DNA from: Anaerolineales bacterium UBA5797
GTDB lineage: Bacteria; Chloroflexota; Anaerolineae; Anaerolineales; Villigracilaceae
Length of the DNA: 45,725 nt
NCBI GenBank assembly: GCA_002418205.1
Contig: DIDP01000041.1
Span: 1 to 45,725 of the forward strand
Direction of reading: 5' to 3'
This document shows, one piece after another, positions 7,804 to 15,462 of this stretch. Each line of letters opens with the position of its first letter. The stretch's first letter is position 1. The position numbers and the translations under genes were made by a program. Under the pieces are notes generated by a model that ran no database searches, had not been told where the DNA came from, and saw only the letters and a list, made by a program, of their open reading frames with translations.

Positions 7804-8736
7804 TTATTCCTGTGTATCAGACTTCGAATCAGACTCCCCTGATTCGGTCTTTTCTGCTTCTTTTGCTTCCGTTTGATCCTCGGTTTCATTCTCTTCTTCG
7901 CGTGAGGCGCTCAATTTGGCAAGTGTGGCTTCGCCAAGCAGTTCGTCTTCGCTTACTTCATCATCCACATCCACCACGCGGGCGATCTTCTGAGCGGGCT
8001 TTTCGGCTCCGGCATCCTGCTCTGCCTTCAGATCCTCGGTGTCATCCTCCTTGCGCATTGCCTTGCCTTCGAGGACGGCATCGGCAACCTTGCCAACCAG
8101 CAGTTTGATGGCGCGGATCGCGTCGTCATTGGAGGGGACCACATAATCAATGCTCTGCGGATTGCAGTTCGTATCCACGAGCGCGACGATGGGGATGTTG
8201 AGCAGGTTCGCTTCACGGACAGCCGAATCTTCGCGCCCGACATCGATGATGAACAACAAATCGGGCAGGCGTTTCATCGAGCGGATACCCGAAAGACGGG
8301 TCTCAAGACGCGTGATCTCACGGCTGATCAACAGACCTTCCTTCTTGGTCAGGCGTTCCAATTCGCCGCCATCGCGCATCTTTTCGAGGCGTTCGAGTTC
8401 CTTGATACGGGCATGCATCGTGGACCAGTTGGTGAGGATGCCACCCATCCAGCGCTCGGTAACGTACGGCATGCCACAACGGGCCGCCTCTTCCGCAACA
8501 GTTTCCTGTGCCTGGCGCTTTGTGCCGACGAACAATATCGTGCCGCCCTCCGCCACGGTATCACGGATCACATTGTACGCCTGGTTCAACAGCTTGGAGG
8601 TCTGTTGCAGGTCAATGATGTGAATGCCGTTGCGCTCCGTGAAGATATACGGCTTCATACGGGGGTCCCACTTGTTGGTACGGTGTCCGAAATGAACGCC
8701 GCTCTCAAGCAGGGCTTTCATGGAAATTACAGCCAC
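7804..8736 (-). CDS. rpsB: Ribosomal protein S2
   Basis: The S2 core is complete (LESGVHFGHRTNKWDPRM near the start, FVGTKRQAQETV, ERWMGGILTNW, DTNCNPQSIDYVVPSNDDA). The protein is 310 residues because of an acidic, Lys/Glu/Asp-rich C-terminal extension of roughly 70 residues (about 240-310) that is probably disordered. The start is GTG with AAGGAG six bases upstream. It is the first gene of the rpsB-tsf operon and follows a structured leader. Confidence 0.96.
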   Translation of the reverse strand: MAVISMKALLESGVHFGHRTNKWDPRMKPYIFTERNGIHIIDLQQTSKLLNQAYNVIRDTVAEGGTILFVGTKRQAQETVAEEAARCGMPYVTERWMGGILTNWSTMHARIKELERLEKMRDGGELERLTKKEGLLISREITRLETRLSGIRSMKRLPDLLFIIDVGREDSAVREANLLNIPIVALVDTNCNPQSIDYVVPSNDDAIRAIKLLVGKVADAVLEGKAMRKEDDTEDLKAEQDAGAEKPAQKIARVVDVDDEVSEDELLGEATLAKLSASREEENETEDQTEAKEAEKTESGESDSKSDTQE

Positions 8737-8877
8737 TTGATTCTCCTTACTTTTCCACTCTCCAATGCGCGGATTCCTCCGGCACGGAGTGGAGTGAGTT
8801 TAGCGGGAATGGATAACCCGCTCAGGGACGCTTGTTGCCCGTCCCAGGCAAGATATATGGCGCTCCGGGCGCCACGG
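8737..8877 (-). promoter_or_regulatory. Structured 5' leader of rpsB, candidate autoregulatory element
   Basis: The 140-base leader contains several G+C-rich hairpins read on the minus strand: GGCGCCC/GAGCGCC-type, GGGACG/CGTCCC and GCGGG/CCCGC. rpsB-tsf operons are often controlled by S2 binding to their leader. I see structure but cannot match a known S2 leader motif. Confidence 0.35.
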
Positions 8878-8883
8878 CGGGAG

Positions 8884-8892
8884 ATTATAACA
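8884..8892 (-). promoter_or_regulatory. Extended -10 promoter of rpsB-tsf
   Basis: The minus strand reads TGTTATAAT, a perfect extended -10 (TGnTATAAT). There is no good -35 hexamer at the usual distance, which fits extended -10 promoters. It would give a leader of about 140 bases. Confidence 0.6.
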
Positions 8893-8974
8893 CAAGATTC
8901 GGACACCTCGCTTCGCACAAAGCCGGAAATTGTTCCCGTCACACCTGGCTTCACCTCCCCGCTGCCGTCACCGA

Positions 8975-9004
8975 TAAAATAAAAGCCCCGAATTTCTTCG
9001 GGGC
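8975..9004 (-). terminator. Terminator of dnaA
   Basis: An eight-bp stem, GCCCCGAA/TTCGGGGC (9004-8997 with 8992-8985), is followed by TTTTATTTTATC on the minus strand. It starts about ten bases after the dnaA stop. Confidence 0.88.
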
Positions 9005-9013
9005 AAATGTGGA

Positions 9014-10363
9014 CTAGATGACAGCCGCCTGTCCGTATAACTGCTGTTTGACACTGACCACGCGCCGCCGCAGGTCGGTTTTGGTCTCGATCTCATTGGC
9101 AATCTTTTCAATGGCATACATCACGGTCGTATGATCGCGCCCGCCGAGCGCCTCGCCGATCTGCGGCAGGGAGGCATCCGTCTCCTTGCGCAGGAGATAC
9201 ATGGCAACCTGACGCGGCTGGGCGATCTTGTGCGACCGGTCGCGGCCCAACAACGCGTCAACCGTGATCTGCCACTCGCGGGCAACCAATTCGATGATCT
9301 TTTCAGGTTCCACGTCACTGCGCTGGGGCAGCAGGTCGGCAAGCGCCACATCGACGAGATTCGGCGTCAGAGGAGAGCCACTTAAATCGGCAAAGGCAAG
9401 GATGCGATTCAGTGCGCCTTCCAATTCGCGTATGTTGGACTGGACGCGTTGGGCAATGGTTTCCAATATTTCATGCGGGATCTGCCTGCCCGCCCGCTCC
9501 GCTTTGGAGCGCAAAATTGCGAGGCGGGTCTCCAGATCGGGCGGCTGGATATCAACCGTCAGCCCCCACTCGAAACGCGAGCGCAGGCGTTCCTCAAGCG
9601 TGACCAGAGCCTTTGGCGGGCGATCGGAGGAGACGATGATCTGCTTGTCCTGTCCGTGCAGGGTATTGAAGGTGTGGAAGAACTCCTCCTGCGTCGATTC
9701 CTTCCCGGCAATGAACTGGATGTCATCGATCAACAGCACATCCATCGAGCGATATTTATCGCGGAAAGCCTGCGTGGTGTGCGTGCGGATGGCTGTGATC
9801 AGGTCGTTGGTGAATTCCTCCGAGGAAACATATAAAACCCTCAGTCCGCGCGTCTGACAGGCGTTCCCGATGGCATGAAGCAGGTGGGTCTTTCCGAGTC
9901 CCACGCCTCCATACACGAAGAGCGGATTGTACGCCCGGGCTGGCTTCTCGGCGACAGCCAGACAGGCGGCATGCGCCAGACGGTTGCCGGAACCCACCAC
10001 AAAGGTATCGAAGATGTAACGCGGATTCATCGTCAGGGAACGGGAAGGCTGTTCGTAAGCCTCGGCAGGTTCGGGCGCCGAGGGAGGCGTTTCGTCCACA
10101 ACCGCCGGTTCGCTCTCAATGCCATTGACGATGAAGTTTACGTCCACAGTTGAATTCATGATCCCGATCAACAGGCGGTTCACAGTACTCGCCAGGCGGC
10201 TCTCCAGCCAGTCACGGGCATATGCGTTACGCACACCAATGACCAGGGTGCCGTCCTGATAGGAGACGGGCCTTGTATCACGCACCCAGGTATCGAATGA
10301 GGCGCGCGGCATCTCCATTTGAAGTTGACCAAGTACTGATTGCCATGCCTGTTCCACGTTCAT
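9014..10363 (-). CDS. dnaA: Chromosomal replication initiator DnaA
   Basis: This 449-residue AAA+ initiator binds DnaA boxes and opens the origin. Domain I spans about residues 1-80 (QAWQSVLGQLQMEMPRASF) and is followed by a short linker. The AAA+ domain has Walker A GGVGLGKTHLLHAIG and Walker B VLLIDDIQFI. The C-terminal helix-turn-helix carries GGRDHTTVMYAIEKI. I start at the ATG with GGAG seven bases upstream; an upstream in-frame TTG at 10381 is unlikely. dnaN is not adjacent. Its domain I is strikingly similar to a protein in the integrative element at the right end of the window. Confidence 0.96.
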   Translation of the reverse strand: MNVEQAWQSVLGQLQMEMPRASFDTWVRDTRPVSYQDGTLVIGVRNAYARDWLESRLASTVNRLLIGIMNSTVDVNFIVNGIESEPAVVDETPPSAPEPAEAYEQPSRSLTMNPRYIFDTFVVGSGNRLAHAACLAVAEKPARAYNPLFVYGGVGLGKTHLLHAIGNACQTRGLRVLYVSSEEFTNDLITAIRTHTTQAFRDKYRSMDVLLIDDIQFIAGKESTQEEFFHTFNTLHGQDKQIIVSSDRPPKALVTLEERLRSRFEWGLTVDIQPPDLETRLAILRSKAERAGRQIPHEILETIAQRVQSNIRELEGALNRILAFADLSGSPLTPNLVDVALADLLPQRSDVEPEKIIELVAREWQITVDALLGRDRSHKIAQPRQVAMYLLRKETDASLPQIGEALGGRDHTTVMYAIEKIANEIETKTDLRRRVVSVKQQLYGQAAVI

Positions 10364-10838
10364 AGAATTGCTCCATTGCAACGATAATAAAGTATGTCGA
10401 ATTAACCCGCCTTGTCAGCGGCTCGTGAACTTGTTTTTCGGTTGTACGAGACTTTCTTTCCGGGGCTTGAGATGGGGTTGTTTCACCACATCCTTATGTC
10501 AGCGTCTGCTACATTCTAGCAGAAGAACTTGAAAATTATCAACACGAAAAGCCTACGCTAATTTTAAAACATCCTCTTTTTTAAGGTCACTCAATGTTAA
10601 AGATTCGTCGCGTAATGAATAAAGAGAACTGCCATTCATAGAACACTCGTTTCAGCCATGTACGCTCTTGAGAGATATCCACACCCCCATATATGGGGTT
10701 AAACATGCTTGGAGCCTGCATGCATACAGATATGGAGGGTCTTTGTTTAAAAAACGTCTGATGAATTGCAGTTAATATCCCGTTAATGAGACTCAAGATT
10801 GTGTGATTCAATGTTAAAGAATTTTCTTTTATGATGAT
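10364..10838. other. 475-base gap upstream of dnaA, weak oriC candidate
   Basis: The AT-rich gap holds the dnaA promoter and two near-matches to the DnaA box (TTATCAACA at 10536-10544; ATATCCACA at 10675-10683, each one mismatch from TTATCCACA). It also has a 14-bp perfect palindrome (10685-10698, CCCCATATATGGGG) and a 13-bp direct repeat TCAATGTTAAAGA at 10591 and 10808. Two imperfect boxes are too few to call an origin with confidence. No gene is convincing here. Confidence 0.3.
10513..10542 (-). promoter_or_regulatory. dnaA promoter overlapping a DnaA-box-like site
   Basis: The minus strand has TTGATA (10542-10537), an 18-base spacer and TAGAAT (10518-10513). The -35 overlaps the box-like TTATCAACA at 10536-10544 on the plus strand, which fits the usual autorepression of dnaA. 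The leader would be about 150 bases. Confidence 0.6.
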
Positions 10839-12515
10839 TCAATGCCGTGCATCCCGCGGAACCCATACAAATATGGTTGTTCCTTCATTCAAAACAGAGG
10901 ATATATCCACTTCACCACCAACGGAATGGGCACGCGTCTGCATGTTGGCAAGCCCATGACCGATCATGGTATCTTTTGATCCAATATCAAAGCCTTTTCC
11001 ATCATCAGTGATCTCCATCAACAGGCGATCATCGGTTGTCCAAACAGCGATTTGAACTTTTTTCGCCTTGGAATGCTTTGCCGCATTGGCTAAAGCCTCC
11101 TGACAGATATGAAATAACGCCAATGCGTGTGCTTGAGGCAGGTCATTCAAGTCCGAATCAGGTTCTGTGAGGTGGACTTCGGCAAAAGTATTGGCGCGAT
11201 ATTCGGAGATCAGACGCTTTATGCCGTTCATCAAGCCATCATTGCCCAATTGACGCGGTCTTAAGTCCAGAATATAGGAGCGCAGGTCACGAATCGCCTG
11301 GTTTAAACCATCTATCGAATGTTTTACACGTTGTCTGGCGTCGTTCGGATCCTCATTGATCGAATGCAGGGCATTTTCGAGCGATAATCCGACCCCATAA
11401 ATGGATTGGATGATGCCGTCATGCAGGTCCATGCCGATGCGATCGCGCTCCTCCAGCACTGCCAGACGACGCGCGTTGGCATGCAACCGGGCATTCTCAA
11501 TCGCCAGCCCCGCCCAATTACCCACCGCCGCCAGCATTTCGATGCTTCTGTCATCGATCGGTTCCCTGCCGCGGGATGAGATGCTCAATACGCCCATCAT
11601 ATTTTCCCCTGAAAGCAGTGGAATGCAGGCAATCTGATGGAAACCCGCCTTGACCACCGCTTCCCGCACGAAGCGCACGTCACTGGCAAGGTCGGTGCTC
11701 ACCAGCGGTTTGCGTGTTTCAGCCACAAGACCAATATACCCATCGCCCAATTTGAAGACATTCCGCGTCCAGAACGCTTCGGCAGCTTGGCCGCGATGCA
11801 AAACCATCCGCAGGGACTTTTTGTCCTCCTCCAGCAGGAAGATCTCGCCCGCTTCGACCTTCATGTAGTTCATCACAAGCCCGAGGGTTTTGTTCAAAAT
11901 CTCGTCCAATTCCAGGCTTGAGGTCAGGGTGGAGGCGATGCCATTGAGGAGCGACATGTCCACGTTGCGGCGGGTCAGTGCGAGGTCGCGTTCCCGCATC
12001 TTCTCCACCATCCGGGCATTCTGAATGGCGGTGGCGGCATAGGTCGCCAGCATCTGGATGATCATCTCGTCATCTGCCGTGAATTCAGAGGCGTCCTTCT
12101 TTTCTGTAAGATAGATCTGACCGAGTTGAATATCCCCGGCACGGATCGGCACGCCCAAAAAAGAGGTCATGTGGGGATGGTTCGGAGGAAAACCCACCGA
12201 ACGGGGATGGTCTTGAAGCACCGGCAGGCGTAACGGCCGTTCGGCATCCATCAATTCCCCGATCAACCCCTTCCCAACCGGGGGATGTGCGATCCGCTTG
12301 ATTTGCTTTTCCGTCATTCCCACCGTGATGAATTTGGCGAGTTTTCCGTCATCATCCAAAACCCCCAGTGCGGCATATCGTGCGTCCACCTGTTCGCAAG
12401 CCAGCGTGACAATACGCTCGAGCAGGGTTTCAAGAGAAAAATCCTTCACCAGTTCCAGGCTGGCTTTATGCAGGGCGATCAGGCGTTCCTGCAATTGTTC
12501 CCGCGTCAACAGCAT
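10839..12515 (-). CDS. GAF-GAF sensor histidine kinase (NarL-partner type)
   Basis: This 558-residue cytoplasmic kinase has no membrane segments. Two GAF domains (about residues 15-170 and 190-340) precede a HisKA_3 dimerisation domain with the phosphoacceptor motif ERDRIGMDLHDG (His near residue 364). A HATPase domain follows, with the N-box ANAAKHSKAK and DDGKGFD. Kinases of this type phosphorylate NarL/LuxR-type response regulators; none is encoded next to it, so it is an orphan. GAF domains could sense a small ligand, redox state or bind haem, but no ligand can be inferred. GAGGTG lies upstream of the ATG. Confidence 0.9.
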   Translation of the reverse strand: MLLTREQLQERLIALHKASLELVKDFSLETLLERIVTLACEQVDARYAALGVLDDDGKLAKFITVGMTEKQIKRIAHPPVGKGLIGELMDAERPLRLPVLQDHPRSVGFPPNHPHMTSFLGVPIRAGDIQLGQIYLTEKKDASEFTADDEMIIQMLATYAATAIQNARMVEKMRERDLALTRRNVDMSLLNGIASTLTSSLELDEILNKTLGLVMNYMKVEAGEIFLLEEDKKSLRMVLHRGQAAEAFWTRNVFKLGDGYIGLVAETRKPLVSTDLASDVRFVREAVVKAGFHQIACIPLLSGENMMGVLSISSRGREPIDDRSIEMLAAVGNWAGLAIENARLHANARRLAVLEERDRIGMDLHDGIIQSIYGVGLSLENALHSINEDPNDARQRVKHSIDGLNQAIRDLRSYILDLRPRQLGNDGLMNGIKRLISEYRANTFAEVHLTEPDSDLNDLPQAHALALFHICQEALANAAKHSKAKKVQIAVWTTDDRLLMEITDDGKGFDIGSKDTMIGHGLANMQTRAHSVGGEVDISSVLNEGTTIFVWVPRDARH

Positions 12516-12571
12516 GACAAAGACACCTCTTGTCGATTATCTCATAATTATGCTCTTAACGGGTACAAATT

Positions 12572-12599
12572 TTGATAGATTTTGGCAGGGAAGTAAAAT
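12572..12599 (+). promoter_or_regulatory. Promoter of HMG-CoA reductase gene
   Basis: TTGATA at 12572-12577 and TAAAAT at 12594-12599 are 16 bases apart, 35 bases before the ATG. Confidence 0.6.
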
Positions 12600-12634
12600 A
12601 AAATTGTGTGGTAACTTATGGATAAGGAAACCCA

Positions 12635-13909
12635 ATGACAACTTCCCGCATCTCCGGATTTTATAACATGACCCTCGAAGAACGCCGCGCAAAATTGGCG
12701 GACGCAGCGAATCAGACTCCCGAAGACCTGTCCGCGTGGACCTCAGGCGGACTCTCCGCTGAAGCCGCCGACCACATGATCGAGAACGTGATCGGCACCC
12801 ACAGCCTGCCGCTCGGAATTGCCCTGAACTTTCAAGTCAATGGCAAGGATGTGTTCGTCCCGATGACACTCGAAGAGCCGTCCGTAGTGGCAGGCGCCTC
12901 CTTCATGGCGAAACTCGCCCGCGCCGGCGGCGGATTCAAAGCCACGACCACCGAACCGCACATGATCGGGCAAATGCAGGTGCTTGACTTGGAAAATGTT
13001 CATCTTGCACAACTTTCATTGCTAGAACACAAAGCAGAACTCCTCGAAGAAGCGGACTCAGTCGATCCCGTCCTCAAGAAATTCGGCGGCGGCGCACGGA
13101 ATTTGGAAGTGCGCCTCATCGCCGAATCCCCCATCGGACCGTTCCTTGTGGTTCATCTCATCTATGATGTCCGCGACGCGATGGGCGCCAACGCCGTTAA
13201 TACCGCCTGCGAACGGCTGGCTCCGCATATCGAACGCATCACCGGTGGACGTGTCCATTTGCGCATTCTCTCCAACCTTGCTGACCATCGTTTGGCACGT
13301 GCGCGATGCACCATCCCCGTCAGCGAATTGGGATTTGATGATTTTTCGGGCGAAAAAGTCCGCGATGGGATCATCGAAGCGTGGGCGTTTGCCGCCAGTG
13401 ACCCATACCGCGCTGCCACTCACAACAAAGGCATCATGAACGGCGTTGACTCGGTCGTCATCGCCACAGGCAATGACTGGCGCGCCATCGAAGCTGGTGC
13501 ACACGCCTATGCCGCCCGTTCTGGGAAGTACACTTCATTATCCACCTGGGGCAGGGACAAGGATGGCAACCTCGTCGGCACGCTCGAAATGCCCATGGCG
13601 GTCGGTATCGTTGGCGGCGCGACAAAGGTCCACCCTGCCGCACAAGCCGCGGTCAAGTTAATGGGCGTGAAAACGGCGTCCGAACTCGCAGAGATCATTG
13701 TCTCGGTGGGGCTTGCCCAAAACATGGCAGCGCTCCGTGCCTTAGCCACCGAAGGCATCCAACGCGGACATATGTCACTACACGCACGTCAGGTTGCCAT
13801 CGCGGCCGGCGCCAGCGGAGATTTGATTGAAAAGGTTGCAAGTCAGATGGTTGCTGAGAAGGTTGTTAGAATTGACCGTGCGGAAGAGATCTTGAAAGGA
13901 ATGAAATGA
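12635..13909 (+). CDS. mvaA: Hydroxymethylglutaryl-CoA reductase, class II
   Basis: This 424-residue enzyme interconverts HMG-CoA and mevalonate. It belongs to the class II type (length, soluble start, no membrane anchor). Catalytic landmarks are the EEPSVVA loop with the catalytic Glu (residue 80/81), DAMGAN, THNKGIMNG with the catalytic Lys, and a C-terminal LHARQVA carrying the catalytic His. AAGGA precedes the ATG. It heads the upper mevalonate gene group (reductase, HMG-CoA synthase, thiolase homologue) on the plus strand, so it probably works in the biosynthetic direction even though some class II enzymes are degradative. Confidence 0.93.
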   Translation: MTTSRISGFYNMTLEERRAKLADAANQTPEDLSAWTSGGLSAEAADHMIENVIGTHSLPLGIALNFQVNGKDVFVPMTLEEPSVVAGASFMAKLARAGGGFKATTTEPHMIGQMQVLDLENVHLAQLSLLEHKAELLEEADSVDPVLKKFGGGARNLEVRLIAESPIGPFLVVHLIYDVRDAMGANAVNTACERLAPHIERITGGRVHLRILSNLADHRLARARCTIPVSELGFDDFSGEKVRDGIIEAWAFAASDPYRAATHNKGIMNGVDSVVIATGNDWRAIEAGAHAYAARSGKYTSLSTWGRDKDGNLVGTLEMPMAVGIVGGATKVHPAAQAAVKLMGVKTASELAEIIVSVGLAQNMAALRALATEGIQRGHMSLHARQVAIAAGASGDLIEKVASQMVAEKVVRIDRAEEILKGMK

Positions 13910-13913
13910 TCTC

Positions 13914-13941
13914 GTAGGGGCGACGCATGCGTCGCCCCTAC
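13914..13941. repeat. 28-bp perfect palindrome, dispersed repeat family R3
   Basis: GTAGGGGCGACGC followed by its exact inverse is perfectly self-complementary over 28 bases. A related sequence (GGGCGAG/CTCGCCC flanked by TTAC) sits inside the heparinase-like gene at 31516-31538. It lies four bases after the mvaA stop and could also act as a transcript end. Confidence 0.75.
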
Positions 13942-13943
13942 AA

Positions 13944-14033
13944 TTCGATTATCATGGACGAAGCACCGAACAGGTTGCAGAGATTTTCAAGCAAGCAGGA
14001 TTGACTTCAGAGTTTTGGTATATTCAAAGGTAA
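13944..14033 (+). pseudogene. Gene-end remnant, first of three degenerate direct repeats
   Basis: An open stretch of 29 codons ending in TAA reads ...STEQVAEIFKQAGLTSEFWY..., which looks like the C-terminus of a lost protein (the style is that of small-molecule methyltransferases, a guess). The same DNA recurs in decayed form at 14961-15013 and 15391-15452, in both cases just upstream of the next gene. The upstream part is cut by the R3 palindrome. Confidence 0.45.
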
Positions 14034-14035
14034 CC
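13970..14035 (+). repeat. Direct repeat C, copy 1
   Basis: This is about 65 bases including GTTGCAGAGATTTTCAAG and AGTTTTGGTAT. It ends at the start codon of the next gene. Copy 3 matches along its whole length; copy 2 matches only the second half. Confidence 0.7.
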
Positions 14036-14302
14036 ATGGCTGAAAAACAAATACTCACACCCGAAGACATCTCCAAAATCGTGGAGGGACTTAATCCTAT
14101 AGATTGGGTTCAAATGGAGCTACTGGCAAAATTACCTCCTGGTCAGCGGATTCTTCCTACACTAAACGCAACTCTCATGGTGCGTGCTGGACTTCGTTCC
14201 GCATTTACGAAAAAATTTCCTGAACTTTCCAAGTCTGAAATCAATATGATGATACTGAAGTATCTCACTCCTGTCAGGATGGAAAAGCATGGCTCTATTT
14301 GA
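14036..14302 (+). CDS. Small protein, possible antitoxin partner of nucleotidyltransferase
   Basis: This 88-residue, mostly helical protein starts at the ATG preceded by AAAGG. It has no recognisable domain. It overlaps the next gene by 14 bases, so the two are translationally coupled. Base composition is lower in G+C than the mevalonate genes on both sides, which suggests acquisition. The size, overlap and partner type recall two-gene toxin-antitoxin or abortive infection modules (AbiEi/AbiEii-like, MNT-type), but sequence alone does not prove it. Confidence 0.6.
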   Translation: MAEKQILTPEDISKIVEGLNPIDWVQMELLAKLPPGQRILPTLNATLMVRAGLRSAFTKKFPELSKSEINMMILKYLTPVRMEKHGSI

Positions 14303-14918
14303 CCTTTACTTTCGCGTTGTGAAAGCCCTTGAAAAAATTGATGCGCCTTATGTAATTGTTGGCGCATTTGCAGGTTCGGTTTTTGGAATCACGCGCTCTA
14401 CTGCTGATGTGGATATCATGGTGGATTTACGCGATGAAGATTGCGAGGCTCTTTCCGAGCAATTTCCCTTACCACGTTATTATGCCGACTCTGAGATGAT
14501 ACGAAACTCTATACAAATGGGAATCATGTTCAACATCATTGACACAGACGAAGGTACAAAGGCAGACCTTGTCCCCTTAAAGCGCGACCCTGAATACTAT
14601 ATTGCCCTTGAACGCCGCGTGCGCGAGACATATCGAGATGAAAACGGCGAAATATTTGAAGCATGGTTTGCACAACCTACAGACATCATCATCGGAAAAT
14701 TATGGGCATGGGATGAGGGCAGGTCAAACAAGCACCCTGATGATATTTATGCCATCCTTTTTTTCTGTCTACGTGGTTACAGTGACTTTCAGGTTGATAT
14801 CGAAGAGGTCTCCGAACAAGCCGCCCGCATCGGACCTGAAACCCTTGACATGTGGCTTAAAACGCTTGCAAAGGCAAGGAACGAAATTGAAAAGGGTGAT
14901 ACATCGCGCAAGTGGTAA
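14289..14918 (+). CDS. Nucleotidyltransferase (AbiEii/DUF6036-like)
   Basis: This 209-residue protein has a pol-beta-type nucleotidyltransferase core: an APYVIVGAFAGSVFG helix-turn with a variant Gly-Ser-type motif, then STADVDIMVDL with the metal-binding D-x-D, and a third acidic residue in TKADLVPLK. Proteins of this type occur as toxins (AbiEii, MenT-like) or as stand-alone sugar/nucleotide transferases. It is coupled to the 88-residue gene upstream and lies between repeat C copies, in low-GC DNA. Target and activity are unknown. Confidence 0.75.
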   Translation: MALFDLYFRVVKALEKIDAPYVIVGAFAGSVFGITRSTADVDIMVDLRDEDCEALSEQFPLPRYYADSEMIRNSIQMGIMFNIIDTDEGTKADLVPLKRDPEYYIALERRVRETYRDENGEIFEAWFAQPTDIIIGKLWAWDEGRSNKHPDDIYAILFFCLRGYSDFQVDIEEVSEQAARIGPETLDMWLKTLAKARNEIEKGDTSRKW

Positions 14919-14960
14919 AGACATCAGTTCCTATCTGTGAGTCCGTGACAAAGTCCGCTG

Positions 14961-15013
14961 GAAAAAGCAAGCAGGATTGATGTCAAAGTTTTGGCATGTT
15001 CAAGGTACACAAA
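14961..15013 (+). repeat. Direct repeat C, copy 2 (partial)
   Basis: GCAAGCAGGATTGA and AAGTTTTGG match copy 1. The first part of the repeat is absent. It ends directly at the next start codon. Confidence 0.65.
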
Positions 15014-15367
15014 ATGACTGTTTCTTCTGCTTCTAAATTACTTGATTTACCTAGATGGTTAGCAGGAGCACTGATTGGAATACTTTTATACTCATCTCTC
15101 GTTCTAGTGTCTTTGACTATAGAATCAGAATGGTTTAGATGGGTATTATTGTTACCAGGCTTGATAGCATCATATGATGCAGACAATCGATTTTCGGGCA
15201 CAATATTATTATATGGAGTACCTGCGATACCATTTGCGTTATTGGGCTGGATGATATTGTCAGAACAGCAAAGGAAGAGGACTCTTGGAATTTTCGCTTT
15301 TATCTTATATTTCATATTATTGAACATCCTAATACGACCAATTGCATATTTTTATTATGGTGCTTAG
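15014..15367 (+). CDS. Hypothetical membrane protein, low GC
   Basis: This 117-residue protein has three to four hydrophobic segments and no recognised domain. The ATG at 15014 is used; an upstream ATG at 14996 lies inside the repeat. The DNA is clearly more A+T-rich than the surrounding genes, and the gene is bounded by repeat C copies, consistent with recent insertion between HMG-CoA reductase and synthase. Confidence 0.55.
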   Translation: MTVSSASKLLDLPRWLAGALIGILLYSSLVLVSLTIESEWFRWVLLLPGLIASYDADNRFSGTILLYGVPAIPFALLGWMILSEQQRKRTLGIFAFILYFILLNILIRPIAYFYYGA

Positions 15368-15390
15368 ATTAGTTTTAACAGCTTTTACAA

Positions 15391-15452
15391 ACAAGTTGCA
15401 GAGATTTTCAAGTAAACAAGATAGATGTTGAAGTTTTGGTATCGATAAAGGA
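15391..15452 (+). repeat. Direct repeat C, copy 3
   Basis: GTTGCAGAGATTTTCAAG and AAGTTTTGGTAT match copy 1. An in-frame stop shows it no longer codes. It ends ten bases before the HMG-CoA synthase ATG. Confidence 0.7.
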
Positions 15453-15462
15453 AATACCTTAA

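Noticed and set aside
10587..10811. Minus-strand open frame of 74 codons upstream of dnaA
   Set aside because: No ribosome binding site, no recognisable features, and it lies across the palindrome and repeats. The gap is better read as regulatory.
12635..13909. HMG-CoA reductase as a catabolic mevalonate-degrading enzyme
   Set aside because: Class II enzymes can be degradative, but here it stands with an HMG-CoA synthase and thiolase homologue, which favours synthesis.
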